Both the position numbers and the translations under genes were made by a program. The notes beneath the pieces are model-generated. The model did no database searches. It was not told the DNA's origin and was given only the letters and a program-made list of their open reading frames with translations. 64,000 bases of DNA from Pseudoblastomonas marina (GTDB taxonomy: Bacteria; Pseudomonadota; Alphaproteobacteria; Sphingomonadales; Sphingomonadaceae): NCBI RefSeq assembly GCF_014641655.1, contig NZ_BMID01000001.1, forward strand, positions 1,354,427 to 1,418,426, read 5' to 3'. Position 1 is the first letter of the stretch. Every line of letters starts with the position of its first letter. This document shows, in pieces, positions 28,055 through 37,704 of this stretch.

Positions 28055-29466
28055 CCATCGATTTCGAGAGCCTACTTGCGCACTCGCCGAACCCCTATGT
28101 CGTGCTCGCGCCCGATCTCAAGATCGTCTGGGCGAACCACGCCTATCTGCGCGTAACCATGCGTGAACTGGACGATATCGCCGGTCTCTCGATGTTCGAA
28201 GCTTTCCCGAGTGAGGGCGAGAGCTACCGCCAGCTAAAGGATTCGTTTGATCGGGTGCTTGCGACCGGTGAACCGGACGAGATCGCCCATATCCGCTATG
28301 ATATCCCCAACCGCGACGGTTCGACCGAAACCCATTTCTGGAGCGCAACGCACACGCCGATCCTCGATGCCGGAGGCGCGGTCGAACTGATCCTCCAACA
28401 CACAGTCAACGTTACCGAGCTCAAGGAGCTCCGTCGCCTGCGCGATTCGACCGGTGTGCTCGAACGCGCGCGCACGGTCGAGGAACGGTATCAGGGTGCA
28501 GCCGCCGAGCGCGAACGGCTGCGCAACCTGCTCGAACAGGCACCCGGCTTCGTCGCCATCCTGACTGGACCCGAGCATCGCTTTGCCATGGCTAACGCGG
28601 CCTACCGCGATCTCGTCGGCAATCGTGAATTGATCGGACTGACGGTAGCCGAAGCGCTGCCAGAGGTCATCGAGCAAGGCTTCGTCGAAACACTGGACCG
28701 GGTGCATTCGGAGCAGGAACCCTATTTCGGCAGGCGCGAACCGGTTTCGTTTATCGATCAGCTCGACGGCAAGTCGCACGACGCTTTTCTTGAGTTCATT
28801 TTCCAGCCGATCTTCGAGCCCTCGGGCCAGGTCGCTGGCGTGTTCGTGCAAGGGCACAACGTGACCGAGGAGGTCGAAGCCGAAGAACGCCAACGCATCC
28901 TGATCAATGAGCTGAACCATCGCGTGAAGAACACGCTCGCCGTGGTCCAGGGGCTCGCCCGCCAGTCGTTCCGCAGCGATGATCGCAACCCCGGGCTGCA
29001 AGCGTTCTTCGCGCGGCTCGCTACCTTGGCGGGTGCGCACAACATGCTGACCGAGTCGAACTGGGCGTCGGCCGACATTTCCGACATCGTGGTCAAGTCG
29101 CTTGCGGCGAGCGTCGGCAGCGAGACCGAGCGTGTGTCGCTCGACGGGCCGCAGATCACGCTCGATCCTCAAGCCGCGGTCGCGCTCGCCATGGTGGTCC
29201 ACGAACTCGCCACCAATGCACTCAAATACGGCGCGCTTTCGAGCAGCACGGGCCGTATTTCGATCTCCTGGGACGAAGTCGAGCAAGACGAAAATCGCAT
29301 GCTGCAATTCGACTGGCATGAAAGCGGCGGACCGTCGGTTGAAAAGCCCGAGCAAACCGGTTTCGGGACGCGGCTCATCGGGCGGGGCCTGGGTGGCCGG
29401 CGCGATCACGGATCGATCGACTACAATAGCGAGGGACTGCATTGCAGCATCGAGGCCGAAATATGA
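28051..29466 (+). CDS. PAS-domain sensor histidine kinase, HWE family
   Basis: A 471-residue cytoplasmic sensor with no membrane segment. Two PAS domains (about 10-125 and 150-280) are followed by the HWE kinase core: phospho-acceptor His290 in NELNHRVKNTLAVVQGLARQ, N-box HELATNALKYGALS and the defining FDWHESGGP. HWE kinases are common in alphaproteobacteria, often in light or general stress sensing. The first PAS lacks an obvious LOV cysteine motif, so the signal is unknown. I prefer GTG 28051, because similar proteins begin near DFESLLAHSPNPYV; a GTG at 27970 would add 27 residues. It overlaps the receiver gene as ATGA. Confidence 0.92.
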   Translation: MTIDFESLLAHSPNPYVVLAPDLKIVWANHAYLRVTMRELDDIAGLSMFEAFPSEGESYRQLKDSFDRVLATGEPDEIAHIRYDIPNRDGSTETHFWSATHTPILDAGGAVELILQHTVNVTELKELRRLRDSTGVLERARTVEERYQGAAAERERLRNLLEQAPGFVAILTGPEHRFAMANAAYRDLVGNRELIGLTVAEALPEVIEQGFVETLDRVHSEQEPYFGRREPVSFIDQLDGKSHDAFLEFIFQPIFEPSGQVAGVFVQGHNVTEEVEAEERQRILINELNHRVKNTLAVVQGLARQSFRSDDRNPGLQAFFARLATLAGAHNMLTESNWASADISDIVVKSLAASVGSETERVSLDGPQITLDPQAAVALAMVVHELATNALKYGALSSSTGRISISWDEVEQDENRMLQFDWHESGGPSVEKPEQTGFGTRLIGRGLGGRRDHGSIDYNSEGLHCSIEAEI

Positions 29467-29813
29467 AACTCGAGGATCGCCTCATGCTCATCCTCGAAGA
29501 CGAGCCGATCATTGCTTTCGATCTAGAAGACGCGCTGCTTGCTGAAGGCGCCGAGGTCGCCGTGGCCGCCACCAACGATCAGGCACTTGCAAGCATTGTG
29601 GAAAAGGATTTCGGGGGCGCCATCCTCGACGTCAATCTTCACGGCGAGACGAGCTACATCGTCGCCCATGCCTTGCGCGACAAGGGCATCCCCTTCGTCT
29701 TCGCCACGGGGTATGGCGACGCAGCACACCCCGCCGAACTGGCGCATGTTCCCACGGTGACGAAGCCCTATTCGATCGATGAGATCAGGCGGGCGTTTGC
29801 GGCAATGGCTTGA
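29463..29813 (+). CDS. Single-domain response regulator (CheY-like receiver)
   Basis: A 116-residue receiver domain without an output domain. Acidic pocket LEDEP near the N-terminus, phospho-acceptor Asp56 in AILDVNLHG, FATGYGD for the switch threonine region and the conserved lysine in VTKPYS are all present, so it can be phosphorylated. It overlaps the HWE kinase by 4 bases and is surely its partner. It may act as a phosphate sink or shuttle, or by protein interaction, as small receivers paired with HWE kinases do. The adjacent GAF-EAL gene converges from the other strand and is a possible downstream target (inference). Confidence 0.92.
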   Translation: MKLEDRLMLILEDEPIIAFDLEDALLAEGAEVAVAATNDQALASIVEKDFGGAILDVNLHGETSYIVAHALRDKGIPFVFATGYGDAAHPAELAHVPTVTKPYSIDEIRRAFAAMA

Positions 29814-29842
29814 CTTCCTTGGGCTTTAGACCCGGAAGGCGA

Positions 29843-31099
29843 TTAGCTTGCAGCGACAGCGTTGTGCCCGTGAACCGCGAAGTAGGCGGGAATGTCCCCA
29901 GCCGGGATCGGCTTGGAAAAATAGTATCCCTGTCCGTAGCTAACGCCGATTTCCTTGAGCATTTCGAGTTCCTGGGCGTTTTCGATCCCTTCGGCGATCA
30001 CGTCGGCACCGATCGCCTTGGCGAAATGGACGATCGCCTTGGCCATCGCCTGCCGCGCGAGATCGGTGTGAATCTCGCGAGTTAGGCTCATGTCCAGTTT
30101 GAGCAGGTCGGGGGCGAGGTCGACGAGGTAGCGCAATCCGGCGTAACCTGCACCGACATCGTCAACCGCGATCCGCGCGTGCTGGCGGATTTCCGCGAGC
30201 GCGTCGCGCAGGGCCGCGAAATCGCTGACCTGCTCGTGCTCGGTCAGCTCGATCACGACCTTACGCCCCGAATAATGGCGCAACAGCCGCGCGATCTCGC
30301 CGCTCATCACGGTTTCGGGCGACGCGTTGACCGAGATGTAGGCCTCGCTCCCCGCCAGGCTATCGGCATCGAGCGCGCTCTTGATCGCTGCTAGTTCGAG
30401 CTCGAGCCCGCGACCGACCGATTTCGCCTCCTCGAACCATTTTTCGGGACTGCGCCGGTCTGCATCTTCGAAGCGTGAAAGACTTTCGACCCCGACGACG
30501 CGCAGGCTGGACAAATCGTGGATCGGTTGCTGGTAGGTCGAGATCCCGCCTTCCGCGATGACATCGCAGATCTTGCGGTCGAGCCGGTTCGCTTCCTCGT
30601 CCCGTACGAGCGACGTCTCGATCATCTCACCGGCGAGTTTGCCGAAAGCACGCAACACATCCATGTCGCGTTCCGATACGCTCCGGTCGGCGGTCCGGCT
30701 GAGACAGCAGAAGCTGCCGAACACTTCGCCATTTGACAGACGAAGCGGAACGTTGAGGTGGCAGCCGACCGGCAGCATTTCGGTGATCGGCAGTGCCTTG
30801 GCGAACTCGTGATCGGCGGCATCGCGGATCAGCTCGGGCAATCGACCTTCGAGGATGTGCCAGCAGAAACTCTCTTCGCGCGGCTCGCTGAATCCGGGGC
30901 CCATCGGAAGGTCGAGCTCAGTGTCGACATACATCAACTCGCGCCGGTCGCCGTCGATATAGCGGCCGACGAAGGCGATTTCGGCACCCAGGTGGGTCCG
31001 GGTTGCCTTGAGGATACGCTGGATCGAGTCGTTCTCGATCGCCTCGAATCGAAGCGGCTGGGCGCCATCCGGCAGGGCTACGTGGAGGTCGCCGTTCAT
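29843..31099 (-). CDS. GAF-EAL cyclic di-GMP phosphodiesterase
   Basis: A 418-residue soluble protein. The N-terminal GAF domain (about 20-165) is a small-molecule sensor, with the GAF-like LNVPLRLSNGEVFGSFCCLS. The C-terminal EAL domain (about 175-405) keeps every catalytic residue: ESLSRF in place of EAL, SVNAS, ELTEHE, the DDVGAGYAGL loop, LKLD, AEGIE and QGYYFSKP. It should therefore hydrolyse c-di-GMP. No GGDEF or membrane segment is present. It converges with the receiver gene across a 29-base gap. The ATG at 31099 has AGGAGAC upstream. Confidence 0.92.
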   Translation of the reverse strand: MNGDLHVALPDGAQPLRFEAIENDSIQRILKATRTHLGAEIAFVGRYIDGDRRELMYVDTELDLPMGPGFSEPREESFCWHILEGRLPELIRDAADHEFAKALPITEMLPVGCHLNVPLRLSNGEVFGSFCCLSRTADRSVSERDMDVLRAFGKLAGEMIETSLVRDEEANRLDRKICDVIAEGGISTYQQPIHDLSSLRVVGVESLSRFEDADRRSPEKWFEEAKSVGRGLELELAAIKSALDADSLAGSEAYISVNASPETVMSGEIARLLRHYSGRKVVIELTEHEQVSDFAALRDALAEIRQHARIAVDDVGAGYAGLRYLVDLAPDLLKLDMSLTREIHTDLARQAMAKAIVHFAKAIGADVIAEGIENAQELEMLKEIGVSYGQGYYFSKPIPAGDIPAYFAVHGHNAVAAS

Positions 31100-31219
31100 G
31101 CGCGTCTCCTAAGCCCAACTGGTAAAGAAAGGATATAGAATGGTTCGTTCAGCCTCGCGGGATTTTCCGATCATTCGTGTCGGTAAACGGGCGATCTGGG
31201 GCGGATGTCGCGCGATCTA

Positions 31220-32926
31220 TCATCCCGGCTTCAGCGGGGAATAGGCCGCGACGCTCGGGGGAACGGGATCGAAGCGGACCCACAGCGCCACTGCCGTCGC
31301 CCCCAGCAACAGGACAATCGCGACGATATGCGGTTGCGGGATTCGGGGCCAAAGTGGGAGCCAGCAAAGTATGCCGATCGCTGCCGGCAGCATCGCGCCA
31401 TAGGGCATGGTCGGGCCTACGCCCTGCATCACCTGGAAGCCGAGTGAAAGCATGTATCCGGTCACCAAGGCAGCGACGATGGCGGCAGCCAGCCTGCCCC
31501 ACCGATCGTCCGCCAGGCTTCGCACGGCTGCGGCGATGCCGATCAGCATCACCGGCACGACGATGACATAGGCTGCCGTCGGGGCCATCGCCTGACCGGC
31601 GATCGCCAGCAACGCGATAAGCGTCGCGGCACCCGATCGCTGGGCGAAACCGGTCGTCCCCCTGCCCCACAAGGCGACTGCGAGGCCGAGCACCACGAGC
31701 AAGGCCATCGTGGTCAGCTTCGGAATCGCGGCGAGCCGGTCGTAATAGCCCGCGCCCGTCCCGGCCCCCGAAACGAGGTTGAGACCGTACAGCAGCACGC
31801 CACCGACGAGGATCAGCGCCGCCATCCGCCCCACTCCGCTGACGAACCCTCTTTCTGTTCGATCGCGCCGCCACCAGGCGAGAGCGTATCCGCCGATCCC
31901 AAGCACCAGCATGACCCAGCCGATCCACGGCGAATAGACGATCGTCGCCAGTCCGAACGCATCGAAGAACACCGCATCGCCCGTTTCCCGAGGAAGCGTT
32001 GCGGCATTCGCCAATGCGAGCGCGAGGGCGTGGGTCTGGCCGAGCATCTGGTTGAGTGAACCGCGATCGAGGTTCTCGGGCGTCGAGAGCGGCGAGTGGT
32101 AAAGCCCAGAGCGACCGATGAAGGCGATATTGAAGGCCGCGTAGCCACCACGGTCGAGCGCCGCGCTCAGGTCCGTATCGTTGGGCAGGACCGAGTAGAT
32201 ATAGGTCGCCAGCGACGAAGTGGACGGATGATCGACCGTTCGGGCGTAGACCCGCGCCACCTCGGCATTTCCGGGCGAGGTTTGGAACATGCTGGCGACA
32301 CCGCCGCCACCGCGCGCCTCTAGATTGACGATCGCGCCGATCCGCTCCGCCAGCGGGTTCTCGCCGAAGAATTGCCGTGCCCCGACGAGACCGAGTTCTT
32401 CGGCGTCGGTCAGCACGACCACGATATCGCGCTCCACCGGGCCCGCCGCAGCGATCGCGCGCACCGTTTCGAGGATCGAGGCAACCCCTGCGGCATCGTC
32501 CGACGCGCCGGGCGAACCCCAGACGCTATCGTAATGCGCCATCAGCGCTACCGCCGGCAGCGTGGGATCAGCCCCCGGCAGGACCCCGATCACGTTGACG
32601 AATTCGGTCGGCGTTTCGCTGCTTTTGTCGCGCCAGTAATCGAGCTTGGCCTGTCCCGCCTCGTCGAGCGTGCCGCTCACCGTCTCGACCGAGAGTCCCA
32701 TCGCCTCGAGTTCGCCGACCAGATAGTCGCGGACCACGGCATTGGTCGTGCTGCCGGTCGGATGCGGCTGCGCCGCGATCCGTTCGACATGCGCAAAAGC
32801 GCGCTCGGTCGACGGCTCGACGGGATTGCTGGTTGCGGTGTCCGGCGCGGGCGGCGTGGTCGCCATTATCGCCAGCACCACTGCGACGACCATCGCCGCC
32901 ACGAACCACACGACACGCTGCTTCAT
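31220..32926 (-). CDS. M28 family membrane-anchored aminopeptidase with C-terminal transmembrane domain
   Basis: A 568-residue protein. Residues ~5-25 form a signal anchor. The M28 zinc peptidase domain (about 45-300) has ALMAHYDSVWGSPGASDDAAG (quoted core MAHYDSVWGSPGASDDAA) with the first His and bridging Asp, and LTDAEELGLVGA with the catalytic and metal-binding Glu pair. From about residue 320 there are seven or eight hydrophobic helices. This layout resembles eukaryotic ER/vacuolar M28 membrane proteases more than the common soluble form. The peptidase domain should face the periplasm. The ATG at 32926 has AGGGAGAGGA upstream. A 120-base spacer separates it from the GAF-EAL gene. Confidence 0.88.
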   Translation of the reverse strand: MKQRVVWFVAAMVVAVVLAIMATTPPAPDTATSNPVEPSTERAFAHVERIAAQPHPTGSTTNAVVRDYLVGELEAMGLSVETVSGTLDEAGQAKLDYWRDKSSETPTEFVNVIGVLPGADPTLPAVALMAHYDSVWGSPGASDDAAGVASILETVRAIAAAGPVERDIVVVLTDAEELGLVGARQFFGENPLAERIGAIVNLEARGGGGVASMFQTSPGNAEVARVYARTVDHPSTSSLATYIYSVLPNDTDLSAALDRGGYAAFNIAFIGRSGLYHSPLSTPENLDRGSLNQMLGQTHALALALANAATLPRETGDAVFFDAFGLATIVYSPWIGWVMLVLGIGGYALAWWRRDRTERGFVSGVGRMAALILVGGVLLYGLNLVSGAGTGAGYYDRLAAIPKLTTMALLVVLGLAVALWGRGTTGFAQRSGAATLIALLAIAGQAMAPTAAYVIVVPVMLIGIAAAVRSLADDRWGRLAAAIVAALVTGYMLSLGFQVMQGVGPTMPYGAMLPAAIGILCWLPLWPRIPQPHIVAIVLLLGATAVALWVRFDPVPPSVAAYSPLKPG

Positions 32927-33041
32927 CGTCCTCTCCCTGTCGGGCGCACAGGAGACCGAAAAGCACGCCCGCGTCAATGCGTGGTCGAAAAAGGCAGCAT
33001 CCGGGGTGGAGGGAATCGCCGCGTGCGACTATGTCGGCCCC

Positions 33042-33472
33042 ATGCGTATCGCCATTGCTTCCGACCATGCCGCCATCGAGATGAAAACCCAGCTACGCGA
33101 GTGGCTGATCGAGGAAGGGCACGAAGTCGCCGATCTCGGCCCCGACAGCCACGACAGCGTCGATTACCCCGATTTCGGCTACAAGCTCGCCGGTGTCGTC
33201 GCCGATGGAACCGCCGAGCGCGGGATCGCGCTGTGCGGCTCGGGCATCGGCATCTCGATGTCGGTCAATCGCAACCCCAAGTGCCGCTGCGCGCTGGTGT
33301 CCGAACCGCTCTCGGCCACGCTCGCCCGCGAACACAACGATGCCAATTGCCTCGCCCTCGGCGCGCGGCTGACGGGCCTCGACATGGCAAAAGCCTGCGT
33401 CACCGCCTTTCTCACCACCGAATTCGAAGGCGGGCGCCACCAGCGCCGCGTCGATAAGCTGTCGGAGCCCAA

Positions 33473-33476
<4 letters not shown>
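33042..33476 (+). CDS. rpiB: Ribose-5-phosphate isomerase B (or sugar isomerase of the RpiB/LacAB family)
   Basis: A 144-residue enzyme interconverting ribose-5-phosphate and ribulose-5-phosphate in the pentose phosphate pathway. Motifs: [31 protein letters not shown], the active-site cysteine in [15 protein letters not shown], and [11 protein letters not shown]. The ATG at 33042 gives the usual N-terminus; upstream in-frame codons look non-coding. The stop overlaps the glyA start as ATGA, so translation of the two is coupled. The rpiB-glyA-nrdR arrangement is common in alphaproteobacteria. Confidence 0.95.
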
Positions 33477-34777
<1,301 letters not shown>

Positions 34778-34779
34778 CC

Positions 34780-35013
34780 ATGACCGACCGCGACCCCAAG
34801 GACCCCCGCCACCAGGATCACGACCTGCTGCCCGATGCCAAGGCCGAGATTTCGGGCATGGCGAAGCAGGGCATGCAGCACCCTTCGACCAAGCCGGTAT
34901 TGCTCGGCGCGGCCGCCGGAGCCGTCGCGGGCGCGATCCTGCCCGTGATTGGCCCCGTCGTCGGCGGCTTAGCGGGCGCGGGGATAATGCTGTACAAACG
35001 GTTGCGTCCATAG
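34780..35013 (+). CDS. Small glycine-zipper membrane protein, unknown function
   Basis: A 77-residue protein: a charged, His/Asp-rich N-terminus (MTDRDPKDPRHQDHD), a middle segment, and one long hydrophobic stretch (about 41-70) of repeated small residues, GAAAGAVAGA and GPVVGGLAGAGI, typical of glycine zippers that pack or oligomerise in membranes. A basic YKRLRP tail ends the protein. The ATG at 34780 lies 2 bases after glyA. The stop directly abuts the nrdR start, which supports a real gene. No known family is recognised. Confidence 0.75.
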   Translation: MTDRDPKDPRHQDHDLLPDAKAEISGMAKQGMQHPSTKPVLLGAAAGAVAGAILPVIGPVVGGLAGAGIMLYKRLRP

Positions 35014-35490
35014 ATGCGCTGCCCCTTCTGCGCGCATGAAGACAGCCAGGTAAAGGATTCGCGCCCCACAGAGGACAACACCGCGATCCGCCGCCGCCGC
35101 CAGTGCAGCCAGTGCGGTGCGCGCTTCACCACCTTCGAGCGCGTGCAGCTGCGTGACATCACCGTGGTCAAGACCGGAGCCGATGGCGAGGAAGGCCGCC
35201 GCCAACCCTTCGACCGTTCGAAAATCGAGCATTCGGTGCTGCTTGCCTGCCGCAAGCGCGACGTCTCGCGCGAAAAGATCGACCAGCTCGTCTCGGGCAT
35301 CCAGCGTCAGGTCGAAACCGCCGGCGACAGCGAGATTTCCTCGCAGCGCATCGGCGAAATGGTGATGGACGGGCTGCGCCAGCTCGACAGCGTCGCCTAT
35401 ATCCGCTTCGCCAGCGTCTATCGGGATTTCAGCGAAGCGCGCGATTTCGAGGAATTCGCCAGTACGGTCCGCGATGTCGGCGGCGAATAA
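35014..35490 (+). CDS. nrdR: Transcriptional repressor of ribonucleotide reductase genes
   Basis: A 158-residue repressor. The N-terminal zinc ribbon is complete ([17 protein letters not shown] and [17 protein letters not shown]), followed by an ATP-cone (about 49-140, from VVKTGADG and PFDRSKIE) that senses ATP/dATP and controls binding to NrdR boxes. No nrd genes lie in the window, so it regulates in trans. It begins immediately after the stop of the small glycine-zipper gene and overlaps trmJ by 17 bases, making a compact glyA-small protein-nrdR-trmJ unit. Confidence 0.97.
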   Translation: MRCPFCAHEDSQVKDSRPTEDNTAIRRRRQCSQCGARFTTFERVQLRDITVVKTGADGEEGRRQPFDRSKIEHSVLLACRKRDVSREKIDQLVSGIQRQVETAGDSEISSQRIGEMVMDGLRQLDSVAYIRFASVYRDFSEARDFEEFASTVRDVGGE

Positions 35491-36211
35491 TCAGCCCGTA
35501 ATCGTGCTCGTCCGGCCACAACTGGGCGAGAATATCGGCAAGGCCGCGCGCGCCATGCGCAATTTCGGCCTCACCGAGATGCGGCTCGTCGCCCCGCGCG
35601 ACGGTTGGCCCAATCCGGCCGCTGGCCCCGCCGCTTCGGGCGCCGACGACGTGCTCGAAGGAGCGAGGGTGTTCGACAGCCTTGGCGAGGCTGTGAGCGA
35701 TTGTGCGCATGTCTATGCCACCACGGTGCGCAAGCGCGGGGTGACCAAGCCGGTCGTCACGCCAGAAGAGGCTGCGCACGCGATCCATGCCGACAGCGGG
35801 CGCAGCGCGCTGGTGTTCGGACCCGAGCGTTCGGGGCTCGAGACCGACGACGTTGCGCTCGCCCGGACGATCCTGACCGTGCCGATCGACCCCGAGTTCG
35901 GTTCGCTCAACCTCGCGCAGGCCGTGATCCTGTGCGCCTACGAATGGTCCAAGAACGCCGAAGGCCTGGTGCAGCCGACACATGAAGACGCCCTGCCCCC
36001 GGCCTCGCAGGAAGAGTTCGACGGTATGTTCGAGCAACTGGCCGCGATGCTCGAGCCGCGCGGCTATTTCCTCCCGCCCTCGCGCGCCGATGCGACCCGG
36101 CGGACCTTGCGCACGATGCTGACCAAGCCGGGCTGGAACCATCTCGAGGTGCGGACCATGCGTGGTGTTTTGTCCTCACTTTCCAAAGATAAACGCCCAA
36201 CCGACGGGTGA
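35474..36211 (+). CDS. trmJ: tRNA (cytidine/uridine-2'-O-)-methyltransferase
   Basis: A 245-residue SPOUT-class methyltransferase predicted to methylate the ribose at position 32 of tRNA. Motif 1 is [21 protein letters not shown]. To keep within quoting limits the core is [14 protein letters not shown]. The knot region shows [14 protein letters not shown] and [17 protein letters not shown], where [12 protein letters not shown] is the SAM-binding signature. A C-terminal helical extension (about 165-245) is as in TrmJ. It overlaps nrdR by 17 bases. The ATG at 35474 lacks a strong ribosome site of its own, as expected for a coupled gene. Confidence 0.92.
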   Translation: MSAANNQPVIVLVRPQLGENIGKAARAMRNFGLTEMRLVAPRDGWPNPAAGPAASGADDVLEGARVFDSLGEAVSDCAHVYATTVRKRGVTKPVVTPEEAAHAIHADSGRSALVFGPERSGLETDDVALARTILTVPIDPEFGSLNLAQAVILCAYEWSKNAEGLVQPTHEDALPPASQEEFDGMFEQLAAMLEPRGYFLPPSRADATRRTLRTMLTKPGWNHLEVRTMRGVLSSLSKDKRPTDG

Positions 36212-36270
36212 AGGTTTGACGCTCGATCGCCGAGCCTCCACACCATCACCCTGAGTTCAAGGAGTCGCAA

Positions 36271-36558
36271 ATGTCCAAGCTTTCCCTCGCCGTAGCCGCA
36301 TTCGTTTTCGCTGCGAGCCCCGCTGCGTTCGCCGCGCAGGCCAACCCCGAACAGGAAAGCGAGCAGGAAGTCGCCGCTACCAAGGAAAAGCAGGACTCCG
36401 AGAAGCGCGAGGCCGACGAGGCGGACCAGAAGAAGATCTGCAAGCGGATCAAGAACATGGGGAGCCGGTTCAGCCAGAAGGTCTGCATGACGCGGGCCGA
36501 ATGGGACGCCGAACGTCGCGGCACGCAGGATTCGATTCGCGATAGCAAGCGCGACTGA
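36271..36558 (+). CDS. Small secreted protein with C...GSR...VC motif (copy 1)
   Basis: A 95-residue protein with a classical signal peptide (MSKLSLAVAAFVFAASPAAFA, cleavage after AFA; core SLAVAAFVFAASPAAFA). An acidic/lysine-rich linker (about 22-52) leads to the conserved end KICKRIKNMGSRFSQKVC, then MTRAEWDAERRG. The two cysteines, 14 residues apart around GSR, probably form a disulfide in the periplasm. The next gene has the same signature. Similar short proteins are, from memory, frequent in sphingomonads, with no assigned function. The ATG has AAGGAG upstream at good spacing. Confidence 0.75.
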   Translation: MSKLSLAVAAFVFAASPAAFAAQANPEQESEQEVAATKEKQDSEKREADEADQKKICKRIKNMGSRFSQKVCMTRAEWDAERRGTQDSIRDSKRD

Positions 36559-36676
36559 TCGCGGGACTTTGCGGGATCAAGCGCTCCATGCGCGAATTCG
36601 TCATCAATTGACGGGACGATGCTATAAGCGCATCATTAAAGGGAATTAACCGGAGATTTTGTCACTGGAGATTCCC

Positions 36677-37123
36677 ATGCGCCAATTCCGCCTCCCCGTT
36701 CCCGCCCTTCTCTTCGCCACCCTGCCTGCGCTGGTGGCGGCGCCAGTCGCCGCATTTCAGAGCGCACCGCAGGATGCTCCCGCCGCAGAAGAAAGCCAGC
36801 CGTCGACGACGGTAGCCGGAGAGGAGCCGACGGAGACCGAGGCTGTCGCGCAGGCCGACGGTGACACGGCGACCAAGCCGGATCAGAAGCTTGTCGTGTC
36901 GGGCGAGAAGGAAAAGACGGTCTGCCGCAACGTGACCGCGGTCGGATCGCGCGTCCCGCAGCGCGTCTGCCGGACCATGTCGACGGCCCGTGAGGACCGG
37001 TTGGCAACGCGCGAGGTCATGCAGGAACTGCAGCAGGACGGCGCACCGCTAAGCGAGAACGAAGATCTCTACAACGAGGCGGCGGCACAGGTCGGGGACG
37101 AGAGCCAGTCCCGCCCGCGCTGA
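36677..37123 (+). CDS. Small secreted protein with C...GSR...VC motif (copy 2)
   Basis: A 148-residue exported protein: signal peptide about 1-26 (ends APVAAFQ), a long low-complexity acidic/Ala/Thr linker (about 27-75), then TVCRNVTAVGSRVPQRVC with RTMSTARED after it. It shares the spacing Cys-x7-GSR-x3-Arg/Lys-Val-Cys with copy 1. A C-terminal acidic tail follows. The ATG at 36677 has CTGGAG upstream; an in-frame TTG six codons earlier is less likely. A 118-base spacer separates the two copies, with TATAAG at 36623-36628 as a possible -10 box. Function is unknown. Confidence 0.75.
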   Translation: MRQFRLPVPALLFATLPALVAAPVAAFQSAPQDAPAAEESQPSTTVAGEEPTETEAVAQADGDTATKPDQKLVVSGEKEKTVCRNVTAVGSRVPQRVCRTMSTAREDRLATREVMQELQQDGAPLSENEDLYNEAAAQVGDESQSRPR

Positions 37124-37136
37124 CCGGCCGTGCATT

Positions 37137-37154
37137 GCCGGACCCGCATCCGGC
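37137..37154. terminator. Possible bidirectional terminator hairpin
   Basis: GCCGGA-CCCGCA-TCCGGC, a perfect 6-base stem, sits between the convergent secreted-protein gene and the chorismate mutase gene. No T run is present on either side, so it may only be a pause or end-protecting hairpin. Confidence 0.35.
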
Positions 37155-37159
37155 CCGTG

Positions 37160-37474
37160 TCAGGCGTTGCGGATAGTGTCGAATTCGTTGAATTCGTAGG
37201 CGATCGACGCCTCGACCAGGCGATCCCAGATATCCTCCAACGGGGCCTCGGGGAGCCCGGCATTGCGGGCATCGGCCACGGCATTTTCAATCACTTCGCG
37301 CTTGCGCGCCTCGTCGCGCACCGCGCTGCGATCGGGCTTGATCCGGGCGGCTGCGCGCATGTAGCCGAAGCGCCGTTCGAGCAGCGCCATGATCTGGCGG
37401 TCGGTCGCATCGACCCCGGCGCGCACTTCGGGCATCGAGGAACAGTCCTCGGGGAGTTTGATTGCGTCGTTCAT
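37160..37474 (-). CDS. Chorismate mutase (AroQ class)
   Basis: A 104-residue all-helical enzyme that converts chorismate to prephenate for phenylalanine and tyrosine synthesis. Visible: an N-terminal helix with VRAGVDATDRQIMALLERR, the active-site Arg and Lys region AAARIKPDRSAVRDEARK, and a C-terminal helix with IWDRLVEASIAYE. This fits the short monofunctional AroQ type (or isochorismate-pyruvate lyase, PchB-like, which has the same fold; chorismate mutase is more likely). The ATG at 37474 lies in a 230-base divergent spacer with rpsD. The C-terminus converges on the secreted protein gene. Confidence 0.9.
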   Translation of the reverse strand: MNDAIKLPEDCSSMPEVRAGVDATDRQIMALLERRFGYMRAAARIKPDRSAVRDEARKREVIENAVADARNAGLPEAPLEDIWDRLVEASIAYEFNEFDTIRNA

Positions 37475-37512
37475 GGCGCCCCCCTGCCCCGCGCGGCCTC
37501 GCCTGTCGAGAC

Positions 37513-37540
37513 TTGACCGGTCGCGCTTTCTTGCTAAATG
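37513..37540 (+). promoter_or_regulatory. Putative sigma-70 promoter of rpsD
   Basis: TTGACC (37513-37518), 16 bases, TAAATG (37535-37540) is a good housekeeping-type promoter. It would give a leader of roughly 155 bases before rpsD, long enough to hold the folded elements at 37589-37681. Confidence 0.55.
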
Positions 37541-37588
37541 GGCGCCTCGCTTCGCGCGACTTCCATTAAGTCGAACGAATTTGGCCCC

Positions 37589-37681
37589 GCACCCCGGTGA
37601 AGCGGTGGCCGCGTCAGGGATTGAGCCCTGGCGGTGCGATGCCGGGTTGAATGGCCAGCAGGGGAATCGTCCTTGGGCTGG
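37589..37681 (+). promoter_or_regulatory. Structured 5' leader of rpsD
   Basis: Nested complementary segments: GCACC (37589-37593) with GGTGC (37633-37637) enclosing CAGGG (37615-37619) with CCCTG (37626-37630); then CCAGC (37655-37659) with GCTGG (37677-37681), ending 24 bases before the rpsD start. S4 is a known RNA-binding autoregulator in other bacteria, so this could be a feedback site (inference). Confidence 0.45.
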
Positions 37682-37704
37682 TCCGCAACTTTTGGAGAAG
37701 ACTC

